Positions 1 through 6,427 are shown, counted from the stretch's first letter. The stretch: DNA of 9,755 nucleotides from an uncultured Acetatifactor sp. (GCA_910577185.1 CAJTLR010000101.1:1-9755), one strand, 5' to 3'. Notes: generated by a model from the letters alone, not told the origin. Made by a program: numbers and translations.

Positions 1-300
1 TGTTTATCAGTTCCGGCTGCAAGAACAAAGCGGGCAAGCCCACATCATTTCAGGTAATACGGTTTTTCCTATGAAAATCGGGCAGGGATGATTTTATTTC
101 TGCGCATTAAAAAAGCACGCAGAACGTGCCCATACAGAAAAACGGTTTTTTCCGGCACAGAGAGCATGTGCAGAATCCTTCCGTTTTTAAATCCCTAGTT
201 TTGTTTAAAGACAGGATGGTCACGAACTGTCTTATGCAATTTTGTCTTGCCATACCAAGCAGATTGCCTGCTCGCCCCACATTGTACCACATTGGAAATG
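1..300. other. Stretch without a recognisable gene
   Basis: I see no convincing gene here. A 29-codon frame open from the window edge (2-91, plus) ends in TGA and could be the tail of a gene to the left, but I cannot identify it and a competing frame is open over the same bases. The minus strand is open between 107 and 292, but the predicted peptide is Cys/Phe-rich and resembles nothing I know. A short stem-loop with an A-run (listed separately) is the only structured element. The AT-rich, motif-poor sequence suits decayed DNA. Confidence 0.4.
109..129 (-). terminator. Possible intrinsic terminator (minus strand)
   Basis: On the minus strand GCACG (129-125) and CGTGC (119-115) form a 5-bp stem around a 5-nt loop, followed directly by six T residues (114-109). 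The shape fits a small rho-independent terminator. The stem is short and no recognisable minus-strand gene lies upstream of it, so this is a weak call and could be chance. Confidence 0.3.
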
Positions 301-383
301 CATTTGCAAGTACTTATGAAGCTGAAGTTGTGGGTATCTATCAGGTGAACCAGCCAATGGCCCCTTATATGTTTGGAGATACT

Positions 384-560
384 TACCGGTATGAAGGGGA
401 AGATATCCTTACGAAAAGTCTGAATGCTCACAGAAAGAATCATGTATCCCTGGTTTTTCAGGAATATAATCTGATTGATTATCTGACTGCGGTAGAAAAT
501 GTAAGATTGGGAGGAACAGACCGGCCGGTGGAACAGGATGACATCGGAAGGATTATGTGA
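384..560 (+). pseudogene. ABC transporter ATP-binding protein fragment
   Basis: The frame ending at 560 contains a stretch (about 384-528) that reads like the part of an ABC ATPase following Walker A. It has a GEDI-type turn, the Q-loop region LVFQEYNLIDYLTAVENVRL, and then a drift into unrelated sequence and a stop. FQxxNL followed by TxxENV is typical of the MacB/LolD/BceA type of exporter ATPase. Walker A, the LSGGQ signature, Walker B and the H-loop are all absent: only roughly 45-50 residues of a domain of about 220 remain. The open frame extends upstream to an ATG at 126, but that part shows no ABC homology. I read this as a remnant of a truncated gene with no function. Confidence 0.55.
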
Positions 561-563
561 TAG

Positions 564-1052
564 AATATTTATGAATCCAAAGGGGACGGACATGAAACAG
601 GGAGTTATTGTACGGCAGGCAAAGACCGGACCGGTGTGGTATCAGCGATTAATTTCAAACGAGATGCTTATGTGTATGCAGAAGTTGAGGAGACACTGAA
701 AAGGCTTTCTGACCGGGGGATATTACTGGGAACTTTATCTGATGTTGCATATGGCATGGATAATGTGTATGCTTTGGAGGATATCAGTGCGGTAATAAAG
801 TATATAGATTATCCGTTTACTTCCAATGATGTGGGTTATCGTAAACCTTGTGCGGAAGGACTGAAGCTCCTGGCAGAAAAAATGCAGATCAGCGCTGCGG
901 AAATGGTATTTGTCGGTGACGGGGAAAAGGATATTATGTGTGCCATGAATGCGGGTGTATATTCTGTTTTGATAAATAGAAGTGACAATGTTAAAAATTA
1001 TGGACAAGATAAAGAGATCAGCTCGCTGGACGAATTATTGACTATGATTTAA
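564..1052 (+). pseudogene. Tyrosine-phosphatase P-loop remnant fused to truncated HAD hydrolase
   Basis: One frame is open from just after the TAG at 561 to the TAA ending at 1052. Its start reads CTAGKDRTGVVSA (from 609), which has the Cys-x5-Arg P-loop of tyrosine/dual-specificity phosphatases; the usual His before the Cys is Tyr. It then passes without a stop into the C-terminal half of a HAD-superfamily phosphatase. Visible HAD parts are a motif II-like GTLSD, the motif III lysine in GYRKP (about 837-848) and motif IV VFVGDGEKD (about 906-932), then the usual closing strand and Leu-Asp-Glu-Leu tail. HAD motif I (DxDxT), needed for catalysis, is missing. The first usable start, GTG at 636, has no ribosome site and lies inside the P-loop remnant. 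I infer a deletion joined two unrelated genes and that neither domain is active. Confidence 0.6.
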
Positions 1053-1112
1053 CGGCTTTTCAAATGCAGAATATGGTGTTCAAGGGAGAAAGACGTTTTT
1101 TCCGTTTTTCAT

Positions 1113-1148
1113 AACCGGGCAGGGAAGATTCGGCTTTCCTGCCCGGTT
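1113..1148 (-). terminator. Strong stem-loop after the ABC-F gene
   Basis: AACCGGGCAGG at 1113-1123 pairs with CCTGCCCGGTT at 1138-1148. The stem grows to about 15 bp with one G-T pair and a loop ATTCGG. It begins 10 bases beyond the ABC-F stop codon (1159-1161) and also lies about 60 bases after the HAD remnant, so it could end transcription from either side. No clear T-tract follows on either strand, so it may instead protect the mRNA 3' end. Confidence 0.5.
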
Positions 1149-1158
1149 GTAAAAATAC

Positions 1159-2691
1159 TTAACGTTTTTCCACGTTGATGATGCGCTGCGCCCAGCCCTT
1201 GTAAAATGATTCCTCATGGGAAACAAGTAATACCGTTCCGGAAAAATCCGCAAGCGCTGACCGCAAGGCCTCTTTTGCCTGAACATCCAAATGGTTTGTG
1301 GGCTCATCCATGATTAAAAAATTACATGGCCTGAGTGTCAGCAGACACATTTTCACTTTTGCCTGTTCGCCGCCGCTTAATGTGGCAACCGCCTGCATTG
1401 CATGTTTGGCTGAAATTCCGCATCTGGCAAGGTGCCTGCGGATCTCTTTCACAACCAGGTCCGGGTAACAGCCGGAAATAATGTCAATGGGTGTTTTTTC
1501 CTTATTTTCCCATGATAAATCCTGTGCAAAGTAACACATCCTGACCTGGTCTGAAAATTGGTAAAAGCCGCACATGGAAGGAATTTCTCCCACTAAGGTT
1601 TTTAATAATGTTGATTTACCGATGCCGTTAAAGCCGGTAATGACTGCTTTCTGCCCGCCTTTTATGCAGAAATCAATGCCGGATAAAACGGGATAGTGAT
1701 AACCCACCGACAATTGCTTTACTGTCAAATGTTCCGTATTTGTCAAAGGCATCTCTGGAAAATGAAAAGAAGGCCTGATTTCTTTCTGGTCCAGCGCTTC
1801 CATTTTTTCCATACGGTCCAGCTGTTTTTGACGGCCTCTTGCCATTCTGGATTTTCTGCCGGCGATATTTTTGCGGATAAATTCCTCTGTTTTTTTAATT
1901 TCTTTTTGCTGCGCCGAATATTGACGTATATAGTCCTCTCTCTGTAAACTTTTCTTTTTCAAAAATTCCGTATAAGTTCCGTAATATTTGGAAATGGTTT
2001 CATTGTCTATATCACAGATACGGTTTGCTATTTTATCGAGAAAAGCAAAATCATGTGATACAACCATAAAGGCATTTTCCAGATTTGACAAATAATCGGA
2101 GAGCCATGAAATATGTTCTTTGTCCAAAAAATTTGTAGGCTCATCCAACAATAAAACATCTGGTTTTTCCAGCAATAATTTTGCCAGAATCACCTTTGCC
2201 CTCTGTCCCCCGCTCATTTGCGCAATGGGGCGGTCAAACCCAATCGCAATCAGCCCCAGTCCGCTGGCCACCTGCTCAATACGTGTGTCTAAGGAATAAA
2301 AATCCTGTATTTCAAGTGTCTCCTGAAGCCGGGCTGCCTGACTCAAATATTCTGATTTTCCGGCTGCAATCATTTCATACAGAGCGGTCAGCCTGCTTTC
2401 GGTAAGATATAATTTTGAAAACGCTGACTTTAAAAAATCCCTCATTGTGAGGTCAGGGTCAATTTCAGCGTACTGGTCTAAATATCCGGTCACAATATTT
2501 GTCTGCCAGATAATCTGCCCCTTGTCCGGCATAATTTGTTGTGTGCATATTTTTATCAATGTACTTTTTCCCGTTCCGTTTTGTCCGACAATTCCCATGT
2601 GTTCGCCTTTATTCAAAGTCAGTTCCGCATTTTTGTAAAGGTGATTGTCTCCGAACGCATGTGTCAGGCCGTGAATTTCTAATAAGCTCAT
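1159..2691 (-). CDS. ABC-F family ATPase, probable ribosome protection protein
   Basis: This 510-residue soluble protein has two ABC ATPase domains and no membrane segment, the plan of ABC-F proteins, which bind the ribosomal E site and act on translation. Domain 1 has Walker A GQNGTGKST (36-44), signature MSGGQRAK (159-166) and Walker B LLLDEPTN (180-187). Domain 2 has GFNGIGKST (353-361), LSGGEQAK (438-445) and LIMDEPTN (459-466). Both catalytic Glu and both H-loop His (SHD 212-214, SHE 491-493) are present. The basic, helical inter-domain linker (about 240-315, rich in K/R/Q/E) is where the P-site tRNA interaction motif sits in this family. I chose the ATG at 2691 because AAAGGA lies 11 nt ahead and the product starts MSLLEI; an upstream in-frame ATG at 2748 lies inside the terminator. 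The attenuator-type leader suggests an antibiotic-resistance ABC-F (lincosamide/streptogramin/pleuromutilin type) rather than a housekeeping one; specificity cannot be read from sequence. Confidence 0.9.
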   Translation of the reverse strand: MSLLEIHGLTHAFGDNHLYKNAELTLNKGEHMGIVGQNGTGKSTLIKICTQQIMPDKGQIIWQTNIVTGYLDQYAEIDPDLTMRDFLKSAFSKLYLTESRLTALYEMIAAGKSEYLSQAARLQETLEIQDFYSLDTRIEQVASGLGLIAIGFDRPIAQMSGGQRAKVILAKLLLEKPDVLLLDEPTNFLDKEHISWLSDYLSNLENAFMVVSHDFAFLDKIANRICDIDNETISKYYGTYTEFLKKKSLQREDYIRQYSAQQKEIKKTEEFIRKNIAGRKSRMARGRQKQLDRMEKMEALDQKEIRPSFHFPEMPLTNTEHLTVKQLSVGYHYPVLSGIDFCIKGGQKAVITGFNGIGKSTLLKTLVGEIPSMCGFYQFSDQVRMCYFAQDLSWENKEKTPIDIISGCYPDLVVKEIRRHLARCGISAKHAMQAVATLSGGEQAKVKMCLLTLRPCNFLIMDEPTNHLDVQAKEALRSALADFSGTVLLVSHEESFYKGWAQRIINVEKR

Positions 2692-2729
2692 GTCAGTAAA
2701 TATCCTTTCTATTTTTTCAATGATGAAAC

Positions 2730-2779
2730 ACAAAAAGGCAGAAGACAAATATACATCACTGTATCTGCCTTCTGCCTTT
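2730..2779 (-). terminator. Second leader terminator (T2) before the ABC-F gene
   Basis: On the minus strand AAAGGCAGAAG (2779-2769) pairs perfectly with CTTCTGCCTTT (2744-2734). Further partial pairing lies inside, and a T-rich tail TTTTTGTGTTT follows. It ends about 40 bases before the ABC-F start codon and its ribosome site, so it is in the mRNA leader rather than after a gene, as expected of an attenuator. Confidence 0.75.
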
Positions 2780-2798
2780 CAATCCCCATGGGAGTCAT

Positions 2799-2840
2799 AT
2801 AAGCAAAAGGCTACGGACAAAACATTGTCCATAGCCTTTT
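2799..2840 (-). terminator. First leader terminator (T1) before the ABC-F gene
   Basis: On the minus strand AAAAGGCTATGGACAA (2840-2825) pairs with TTGTCCGTAGCCTTTT (2820-2805) over 16 positions, with a single T-G wobble and a 4-nt loop, ending in TTTTGCTTAT. It is the first full intrinsic-terminator-like hairpin downstream of the leader peptide. Part of its loop and upper stem is complementary to the leader-peptide gene (see findings). Confidence 0.7.
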
Positions 2841-2858
2841 AAACGAAAATTTGCATAC

Positions 2859-2904
2859 GGAAAACAGACAATAGCTGTCAAATACAGTTATTGCCTTGTT
2901 TTCC
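2859..2904 (-). promoter_or_regulatory. Leader hairpin 2 (attenuator component)
   Basis: GGAAAACA plus most of the next 11 bases on one arm pairs with the opposite arm ending TGTTTTCC. The two arms are near-perfect inverted copies of about 19-20 nt around a short A/T-rich loop. No T-tract follows in the direction of transcription, so this is a structural hairpin rather than a terminator. It abuts hairpin 1, sharing two bases, which suits ribosome-position-dependent refolding. Confidence 0.6.
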
Positions 2905-2957
2905 GATGAAATCCAATGCGTTGTTTACACGCTATACTCTGCACAATGTTTCATCGG
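2903..2957 (-). promoter_or_regulatory. Leader hairpin 1, overlapping the end of the leader peptide gene
   Basis: CCGATGAAA and TTTCATCGG are a perfect 9-bp inverted repeat (2957-2949 with 2911-2903). The 5' arm lies within codons 20-22 of the leader peptide and the 3' arm lies past its stop. A ribosome stalled late in the leader peptide would therefore cover one arm and prevent this hairpin, the usual logic of translational-stall attenuators. Confidence 0.6.
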
Positions 2958-3014
2958 TTCGGATTGTACAGAGCTGCTTATTCTTGTAAGCGGACTTGCT
3001 GCATTAAGGTTCAT
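2925..3014 (-). CDS. Leader peptide of the ABC-F gene (29 residues)
   Basis: A short gene starts at the ATG at 3014, with an excellent ribosome site AAAGAGGAGA six bases before it, and ends in TAA at 2925. The peptide reads MNLNAASPLTRISSSVQSEP followed by MKHCAEYSV. It lies about 160 bases after a strong promoter and about 230 bases before the ABC-F start, with two hairpins and two terminators in between. Its likely role is as a sensor: a ribosome that stalls on it in the presence of an inhibitor would alter folding of the downstream mRNA and let transcription reach the ABC-F gene. I do not recognise the peptide as a characterised leader, and the stalling codon cannot be told from sequence. 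Ser/Pro codons in the second half and the final Tyr-Ser-Val are candidates. It is not otherwise expected to act as a protein. Confidence 0.65.
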   Translation of the reverse strand: MNLNAASPLTRISSSVQSEPMKHCAEYSV

Positions 3015-3030
3015 GGTAATTCTCCTCTTT

Positions 3031-3131
3031 GGAATGATACGATTATAAACCAGTCATGATGTGGAGGGTCATTCGGCCTTTTTATGCCGAATAATGGAAT
3101 GATCTTATCATGCTTTCAGACCAGTCATGAT
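3031..3131 (-). repeat. Imperfect duplication in the ABC-F 5' leader with an internal palindrome
   Basis: ACCAGTCATGAT occurs exactly at 3049-3060 and again at 3120-3131. Each copy is preceded within 11-17 bases by GGAATGAT (3031-3038 and 3096-3103), so a segment of roughly 65-70 bases looks imperfectly duplicated. Between the copies is a palindrome, ATTCGGC at 3071-3077 with GCCGAAT at 3086-3092. All of this lies in the mRNA between promoter and leader peptide. It may be an operator, an RNA element or the scar of a duplication. Confidence 0.45.
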
Positions 3132-3173
3132 ACGGCTGTCCATTTGGCCACTTCATGCTATGAATATAGGCTC

Positions 3174-3202
3174 ATTTTATCATATCAGGTCCGGTGTGTC
3201 AA
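3174..3202 (-). promoter_or_regulatory. Sigma-A promoter of the ABC-F module
   Basis: On the minus strand TTGACA (3202-3197), a 17-base spacer and TAAAAT (3179-3174) form a near-consensus sigma-A promoter. Transcription would start near 3167 and run through the leader peptide to the ABC-F gene. Such a strong promoter suits control by attenuation rather than by initiation. Confidence 0.8.
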
Positions 3203-3333
3203 ATTTCCTTTTAAGGGCGTGAAGAAAAGCCGGGATAAGCGCAGGGAAAGCCGCAGCCGACAGATCCGGAGCGGGAAACATACCGGAGGAAAGAAAAGTT
3301 GCCTGTTTGGAAATAGATAGAGGCCTGCGGGGC
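3203..3333. other. Spacer between divergent promoters
   Basis: This 131-base spacer separates the ABC-F promoter (leftward) from the kinase-operon promoter (rightward). It is distinctly more GC-rich and purine-rich on the plus strand than the leader to its left. A TCCGG/CCGGA stem can be drawn near 3263-3286. I recognise no operator or riboswitch class in it. Confidence 0.35.
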
Positions 3334-3362
3334 TTGATTTTATTGTCATCTTGTTTTAGAAT
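3334..3362 (+). promoter_or_regulatory. Sigma-A promoter of the signalling operon
   Basis: TTGATT (3334-3339), a 17-base spacer and TAGAAT (3357-3362) match a sigma-A promoter well. The start point would fall near 3369, giving a 5' leader of roughly 45 bases before the receiver gene, whose ribosome site is AAGGAGGAGG at about 3399-3408. Confidence 0.7.
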
Positions 3363-3416
3363 AGTAGTATCATGACTAAAAATCAGTGAAGAGCGGACAA
3401 GGAGGAGGCTGGTGCT

Positions 3417-3779
3417 ATGCAGAAGCGTATTTTGGTGGTGGACGATGACACGATGAATCTAAGGAGAACGAGTTTGATTCTGGAGAAGCATTATGAAGTG
3501 ATACTGGCGAAGTCAGGAGAGGAGGCCCTTCAGAAAATAAAAGAGGGTGGGGTTGACCTGGTTCTGCTGGATATCGCGATGCCGGGGATGAACGGAATTG
3601 AGACATTTGAGCACATAAAAGAGTATCAGGTGGAGATTCCGGTGATTTTTCTGACTGCATCGGGACATGAGGACAATGTAATGACCGCAATCAGGCTTGG
3701 GGCAGTCAATTACCTGAAAAAACCATTTATGCCGAAAAGTTTGCTGGAGCGGGTTGCAAAGGAGCTTGAGAAGGGATGA
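3417..3779 (+). CDS. Single-domain (CheY-like) response regulator
   Basis: The 120-residue protein is a receiver domain and nothing else. It has the acidic pocket VVDDD (7-11), phosphoacceptor Asp52 in LLDIAMPGMNG, the switch Thr80 (FLTAS) and the conserved Lys102 before Pro (YLKKPF). All residues for Mg-dependent phosphorylation are present. There is no DNA-binding or enzymatic output, so it must act by protein contact or as a phosphate shuttle, for example between the HPt domain of the next protein and another partner. It is the first gene after the promoter, with AAGGAGGAGG ahead of the ATG. Its TGA overlaps the ATG of the kinase as ATGA, so the two are translationally coupled and probably made in matched amounts. 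Confidence 0.9.
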   Translation: MQKRILVVDDDTMNLRRTSLILEKHYEVILAKSGEEALQKIKEGGVDLVLLDIAMPGMNGIETFEHIKEYQVEIPVIFLTASGHEDNVMTAIRLGAVNYLKKPFMPKSLLERVAKELEKG

Positions 3780-6337
3780 GGAGGGAAGAACAGACAAGTA
3801 TTCATCTGTTAATGGCGGGCACGGTAACCATGTTCAGTGTGGTGCTCAGCCTGATTATAGTGGGGATATCATGGGAGTTGTGGATGGTTCCCCTGTTGGC
3901 AGTCGGTTGTCTCGTGGTTTGGTGGCTGCATATCGGAAGGATTGGCTCGGACATATTGTATGAAAATATATGTACCGGGATGGTGCTGACGGAATTCTTT
4001 TTCTTCGGGGTACATGAGAGCAGTCTTTTCGACATTCCCCTTGTAGCCTGTGTTCTGCTTCTTATGCTTTCACTGCTGGACAGAAAGCGGCTGTTGTATA
4101 TGACAGCCGCTTTGTATGTGCTTCTGCTGGGGTATCATTTTGTGATTTTGCACACGTTTGCCAGATACGGGGAGACAAGGGATGTACTGCGCATTATTCT
4201 GGGGGCATCGGTAGTGGCATGTGCGGTGATCGTGGCGAGATACAGGATCAACAGAAGGCGCCGGGAACAGTATAAATATTTCAGCATGCAGGGGCAGCTG
4301 GAGACGGCGGTGCAGCAGAATGCCGATTTCCTGTCAAATGTATCCCACGAACTCCGTACCCCCATCAATATGGTTATCGGAATCAGCGAGGTGGCCATGG
4401 GGAAGGATGTGCCACCGGAAATCCGGGCCGATATGCAGTCCATAAAGCTGGCGGGCAAGCGTCTTTCGGGACAGATCAATAATATACTGGATTATACGGA
4501 GATCGTGGAAGGGACCTTGTCCGCGGCAAAGGAACCCTATATGATCACTTCGGTTCTCAATGACGTGATTACCATGACAGCACTGCAGAACAGCAGTAAT
4601 CATTTGGAGACAGTGTTTGACATAGATCCCAGAATACCATCGGTTCTGATTGGGGATGCGGAAAAAGTGTCCCATGTGCTTAAAATTCTGGTGGATAATT
4701 CTCTTAAGTTTACGGAGGAAGGCGGTATTGACGTCCGCATCGGATTCCGCAGGGAGAGTTATGGGATCAACCTGGTTATTGATGTGTATGACACCGGCAT
4801 AGGCATGAATTCCTCCCAGATTGCGCAGATGCTGGAAGACTTTTACCAGGCCGATTCCGGCAGCCGCCGCTATGTGGGGGGACTTGGGCTGGGGCTTCCC
4901 ATTGCGCGGGGACTGCTTCATGCCATGGGAGGATTCATCCATTTTGACAGCAAGGAACAGGAAGGCCTTCACGTACATATCACCATTCCCCAGGGCGTGG
5001 GAGACGAAACGCCGGGCATAGTGGTGCAGAACGCGTCACAGCTGTGTATTGCATGCTATTTCCGGCCCGAGAGATACAGCCGGGATGAGGTCAGGAGGTA
5101 TTATGACGATATGATCCTCCATCTGGTGGAAGGACTTGGCATAGAGGGGTATCAGGCCCATAATTTCGAAGGACTGCGCAAACTCCAGCGGGATCACAAG
5201 CTGACCCATTTATTTATCGCACAGACGGAATATATGGGTAATCCCCCGCATTATGAGGAACTGGCCGAAACCATGCCGGTTGCGGTGATTGCGGAGAAAG
5301 ATTTTGTCCTGGACGAGGACAGTAAGCTGCTGGTGCTGCGAAAACCGTTTTTTGCGCTTTCTATTGTAAATTTGTTAAGCGGGCAGTCAAAAGGCAATGA
5401 CTTTGAGGAAAACCAGGGAAATGGAAGAAGGCCGTTTACCTGTGAGGGCGTCCGTGTTCTGGCCGTGGATGACGAAGAGATGAATCTTATGGTTGCAAAG
5501 GGTGTTCTGGGCAGTTACGGCATACAGGTGGATACCTGCCTCAGCGGAAAGGCGGCCGTGGAACGGTGTACCCAGAACGAATATGACATCATTTTCCTGG
5601 ATCATATGATGCCGGGATTTGACGGTGTGGAGACGCTGCGGCGGATCCGGGAGCTGAACAACGGAATGTTCAAAGACTTACCGGTAATTGCCCTGACTGC
5701 GAATACCATAAGCGGCGCCAGGGAAATGTTCCGCAACGAGGGATTCACGGAATTTATTCCCAAACCCATTGAGCGGTCCGTGCTGGAGAGAGTGCTGCGC
5801 AGGGTGTTGCCGGACCGCTGTATAGAGCATGACGCAGTGTCTTTTGTTCCGGACAATGAGCCGGCCGGAAACGGAAGCGCAGAAACTCCGGATGCTGCGG
5901 AAAACGGACAGGAGACGGCAGCCGGCTTTGCGGGTACGGAAGAGCCGCTGCAGGAAGAGTCCCTGCAGGAAGAAACTTCAAAGTCCTATGGCAGTCTTGT
6001 GCGGGCCGGCATTAATGTGGGGCTGGGAATGGAATATTGCAGCGGTGAGGAAGAGTTTTATATGGAAATGCTGCGAATGTTCCATGACCAGGCTGAGGAA
6101 AAGAGGGAAGAGATCATCGCCCTCTTTGAGGCGGAAAACTGGACGGATTATGCGATTAAGGTTCATGCGCTGAAGAGTACCGCACTGACCATCGGTGCGG
6201 AAGCGCTTTCCGGTCAGGCAAAAGAACTGGAGCTGGCAGGCAAGGAGAAAAAGGTGGAGTTTATCCGGAAAAATCATCCCCTGCTGTTGCAGAAATATGA
6301 GGAAATCTGTGAGAGCATTGCAAAAAATTTATCCTGA
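3776..6337 (+). CDS. Membrane hybrid histidine kinase with pseudo-receiver, receiver and HPt
   Basis: This 853-residue sensor kinase has a complete internal phosphorelay. About six hydrophobic segments (roughly 11-31, 36-52, 62-80, 86-102, 106-126, 137-154) form a membrane input region without a recognisable extracellular domain. HisKA carries His191 in SHELRTP. The HATPase has N-box Asn308, G1 DTGIGM (339-344) and G2 GGLGLGL (368-374). A middle domain (about 421-535) has the length and secondary structure of a receiver and the closing RKP, but lacks the phosphoacceptor Asp. A true receiver follows: VDDEEMN 564-570, Asp609 in LDHMMPG, Thr641, Lys663. After an acidic, Ala/Glu-rich linker (about 685-737) comes an HPt domain with His797 in VHALKSTALTIGA. 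The layout resembles BarA/ArcB-type kinases. Phosphate likely flows His191, Asp609, His797, then to the upstream receiver protein or another regulator. The signal is unknown. The start is fixed by the ATGA overlap and an AAGGGATGAGG context. Confidence 0.9.
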   Translation: MRREEQTSIHLLMAGTVTMFSVVLSLIIVGISWELWMVPLLAVGCLVVWWLHIGRIGSDILYENICTGMVLTEFFFFGVHESSLFDIPLVACVLLLMLSLLDRKRLLYMTAALYVLLLGYHFVILHTFARYGETRDVLRIILGASVVACAVIVARYRINRRRREQYKYFSMQGQLETAVQQNADFLSNVSHELRTPINMVIGISEVAMGKDVPPEIRADMQSIKLAGKRLSGQINNILDYTEIVEGTLSAAKEPYMITSVLNDVITMTALQNSSNHLETVFDIDPRIPSVLIGDAEKVSHVLKILVDNSLKFTEEGGIDVRIGFRRESYGINLVIDVYDTGIGMNSSQIAQMLEDFYQADSGSRRYVGGLGLGLPIARGLLHAMGGFIHFDSKEQEGLHVHITIPQGVGDETPGIVVQNASQLCIACYFRPERYSRDEVRRYYDDMILHLVEGLGIEGYQAHNFEGLRKLQRDHKLTHLFIAQTEYMGNPPHYEELAETMPVAVIAEKDFVLDEDSKLLVLRKPFFALSIVNLLSGQSKGNDFEENQGNGRRPFTCEGVRVLAVDDEEMNLMVAKGVLGSYGIQVDTCLSGKAAVERCTQNEYDIIFLDHMMPGFDGVETLRRIRELNNGMFKDLPVIALTANTISGAREMFRNEGFTEFIPKPIERSVLERVLRRVLPDRCIEHDAVSFVPDNEPAGNGSAETPDAAENGQETAAGFAGTEEPLQEESLQEETSKSYGSLVRAGINVGLGMEYCSGEEEFYMEMLRMFHDQAEEKREEIIALFEAENWTDYAIKVHALKSTALTIGAEALSGQAKELELAGKEKKVEFIRKNHPLLLQKYEEICESIAKNLS

Positions 6338-6417
6338 TGAAACTGTGTGTATCAGAGGGGAAACACCCGAAATATACCTGAAGTGAGACATTTTTATCCG
6401 GAGCTGAGTCGCGGCAT

Positions 6418-6422
6418 GGAGG
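6418..6422 (+). promoter_or_regulatory. Ribosome binding site deciding the start of the second kinase
   Basis: GGAGG at 6418-6422 lies five bases ahead of GTG 6428. The in-frame ATG at 6416 overlaps this site and has only a distant GGAG, and the far upstream GTG at 6347 has no ribosome site. I therefore place the start at 6428. Confidence 0.6.
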
Positions 6423-6427
6423 TTATT

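Noticed and set aside
3071..3092. ATTCGGC/GCCGAAT hairpin as a terminator
   Set aside because: The stem is only 7 bp and no T-tract follows on either strand, so it is kept only as part of the duplicated leader segment.
3084..3320. Plus-strand open frame of 78 codons across the divergent promoter region
   Set aside because: It runs opposite the ABC-F promoter and leader, has no ribosome site, and its product is an Arg/Lys/Ser-rich string without motifs.
3220..3330. Purine-rich GC-rich segment that loosely recalls a c-di-GMP riboswitch
   Set aside because: The conserved blocks of that class cannot be aligned, and much of the segment lies upstream of the operon promoter so would not be in the mRNA.
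4334..4978. Long minus-strand open frame of about 214 codons inside the first kinase
   Set aside because: It is the shadow of the kinase coding frame, with low-complexity His/Gln/Ile composition, no ribosome site and no recognisable motif.
5948..5974. Tandem CTGCAGGAAGA repeat encoding LQEESLQEE in the first kinase
   Set aside because: Two copies 15 bases apart in an acidic linker before the HPt domain are common in such linkers and carry no clear function.
6347..6427. Longer N terminus for the second kinase from GTG 6347 or ATG 6416
   Set aside because: Neither start has a properly spaced ribosome site, whereas GTG 6428 has GGAGG five bases ahead; the extra residues show no domain.
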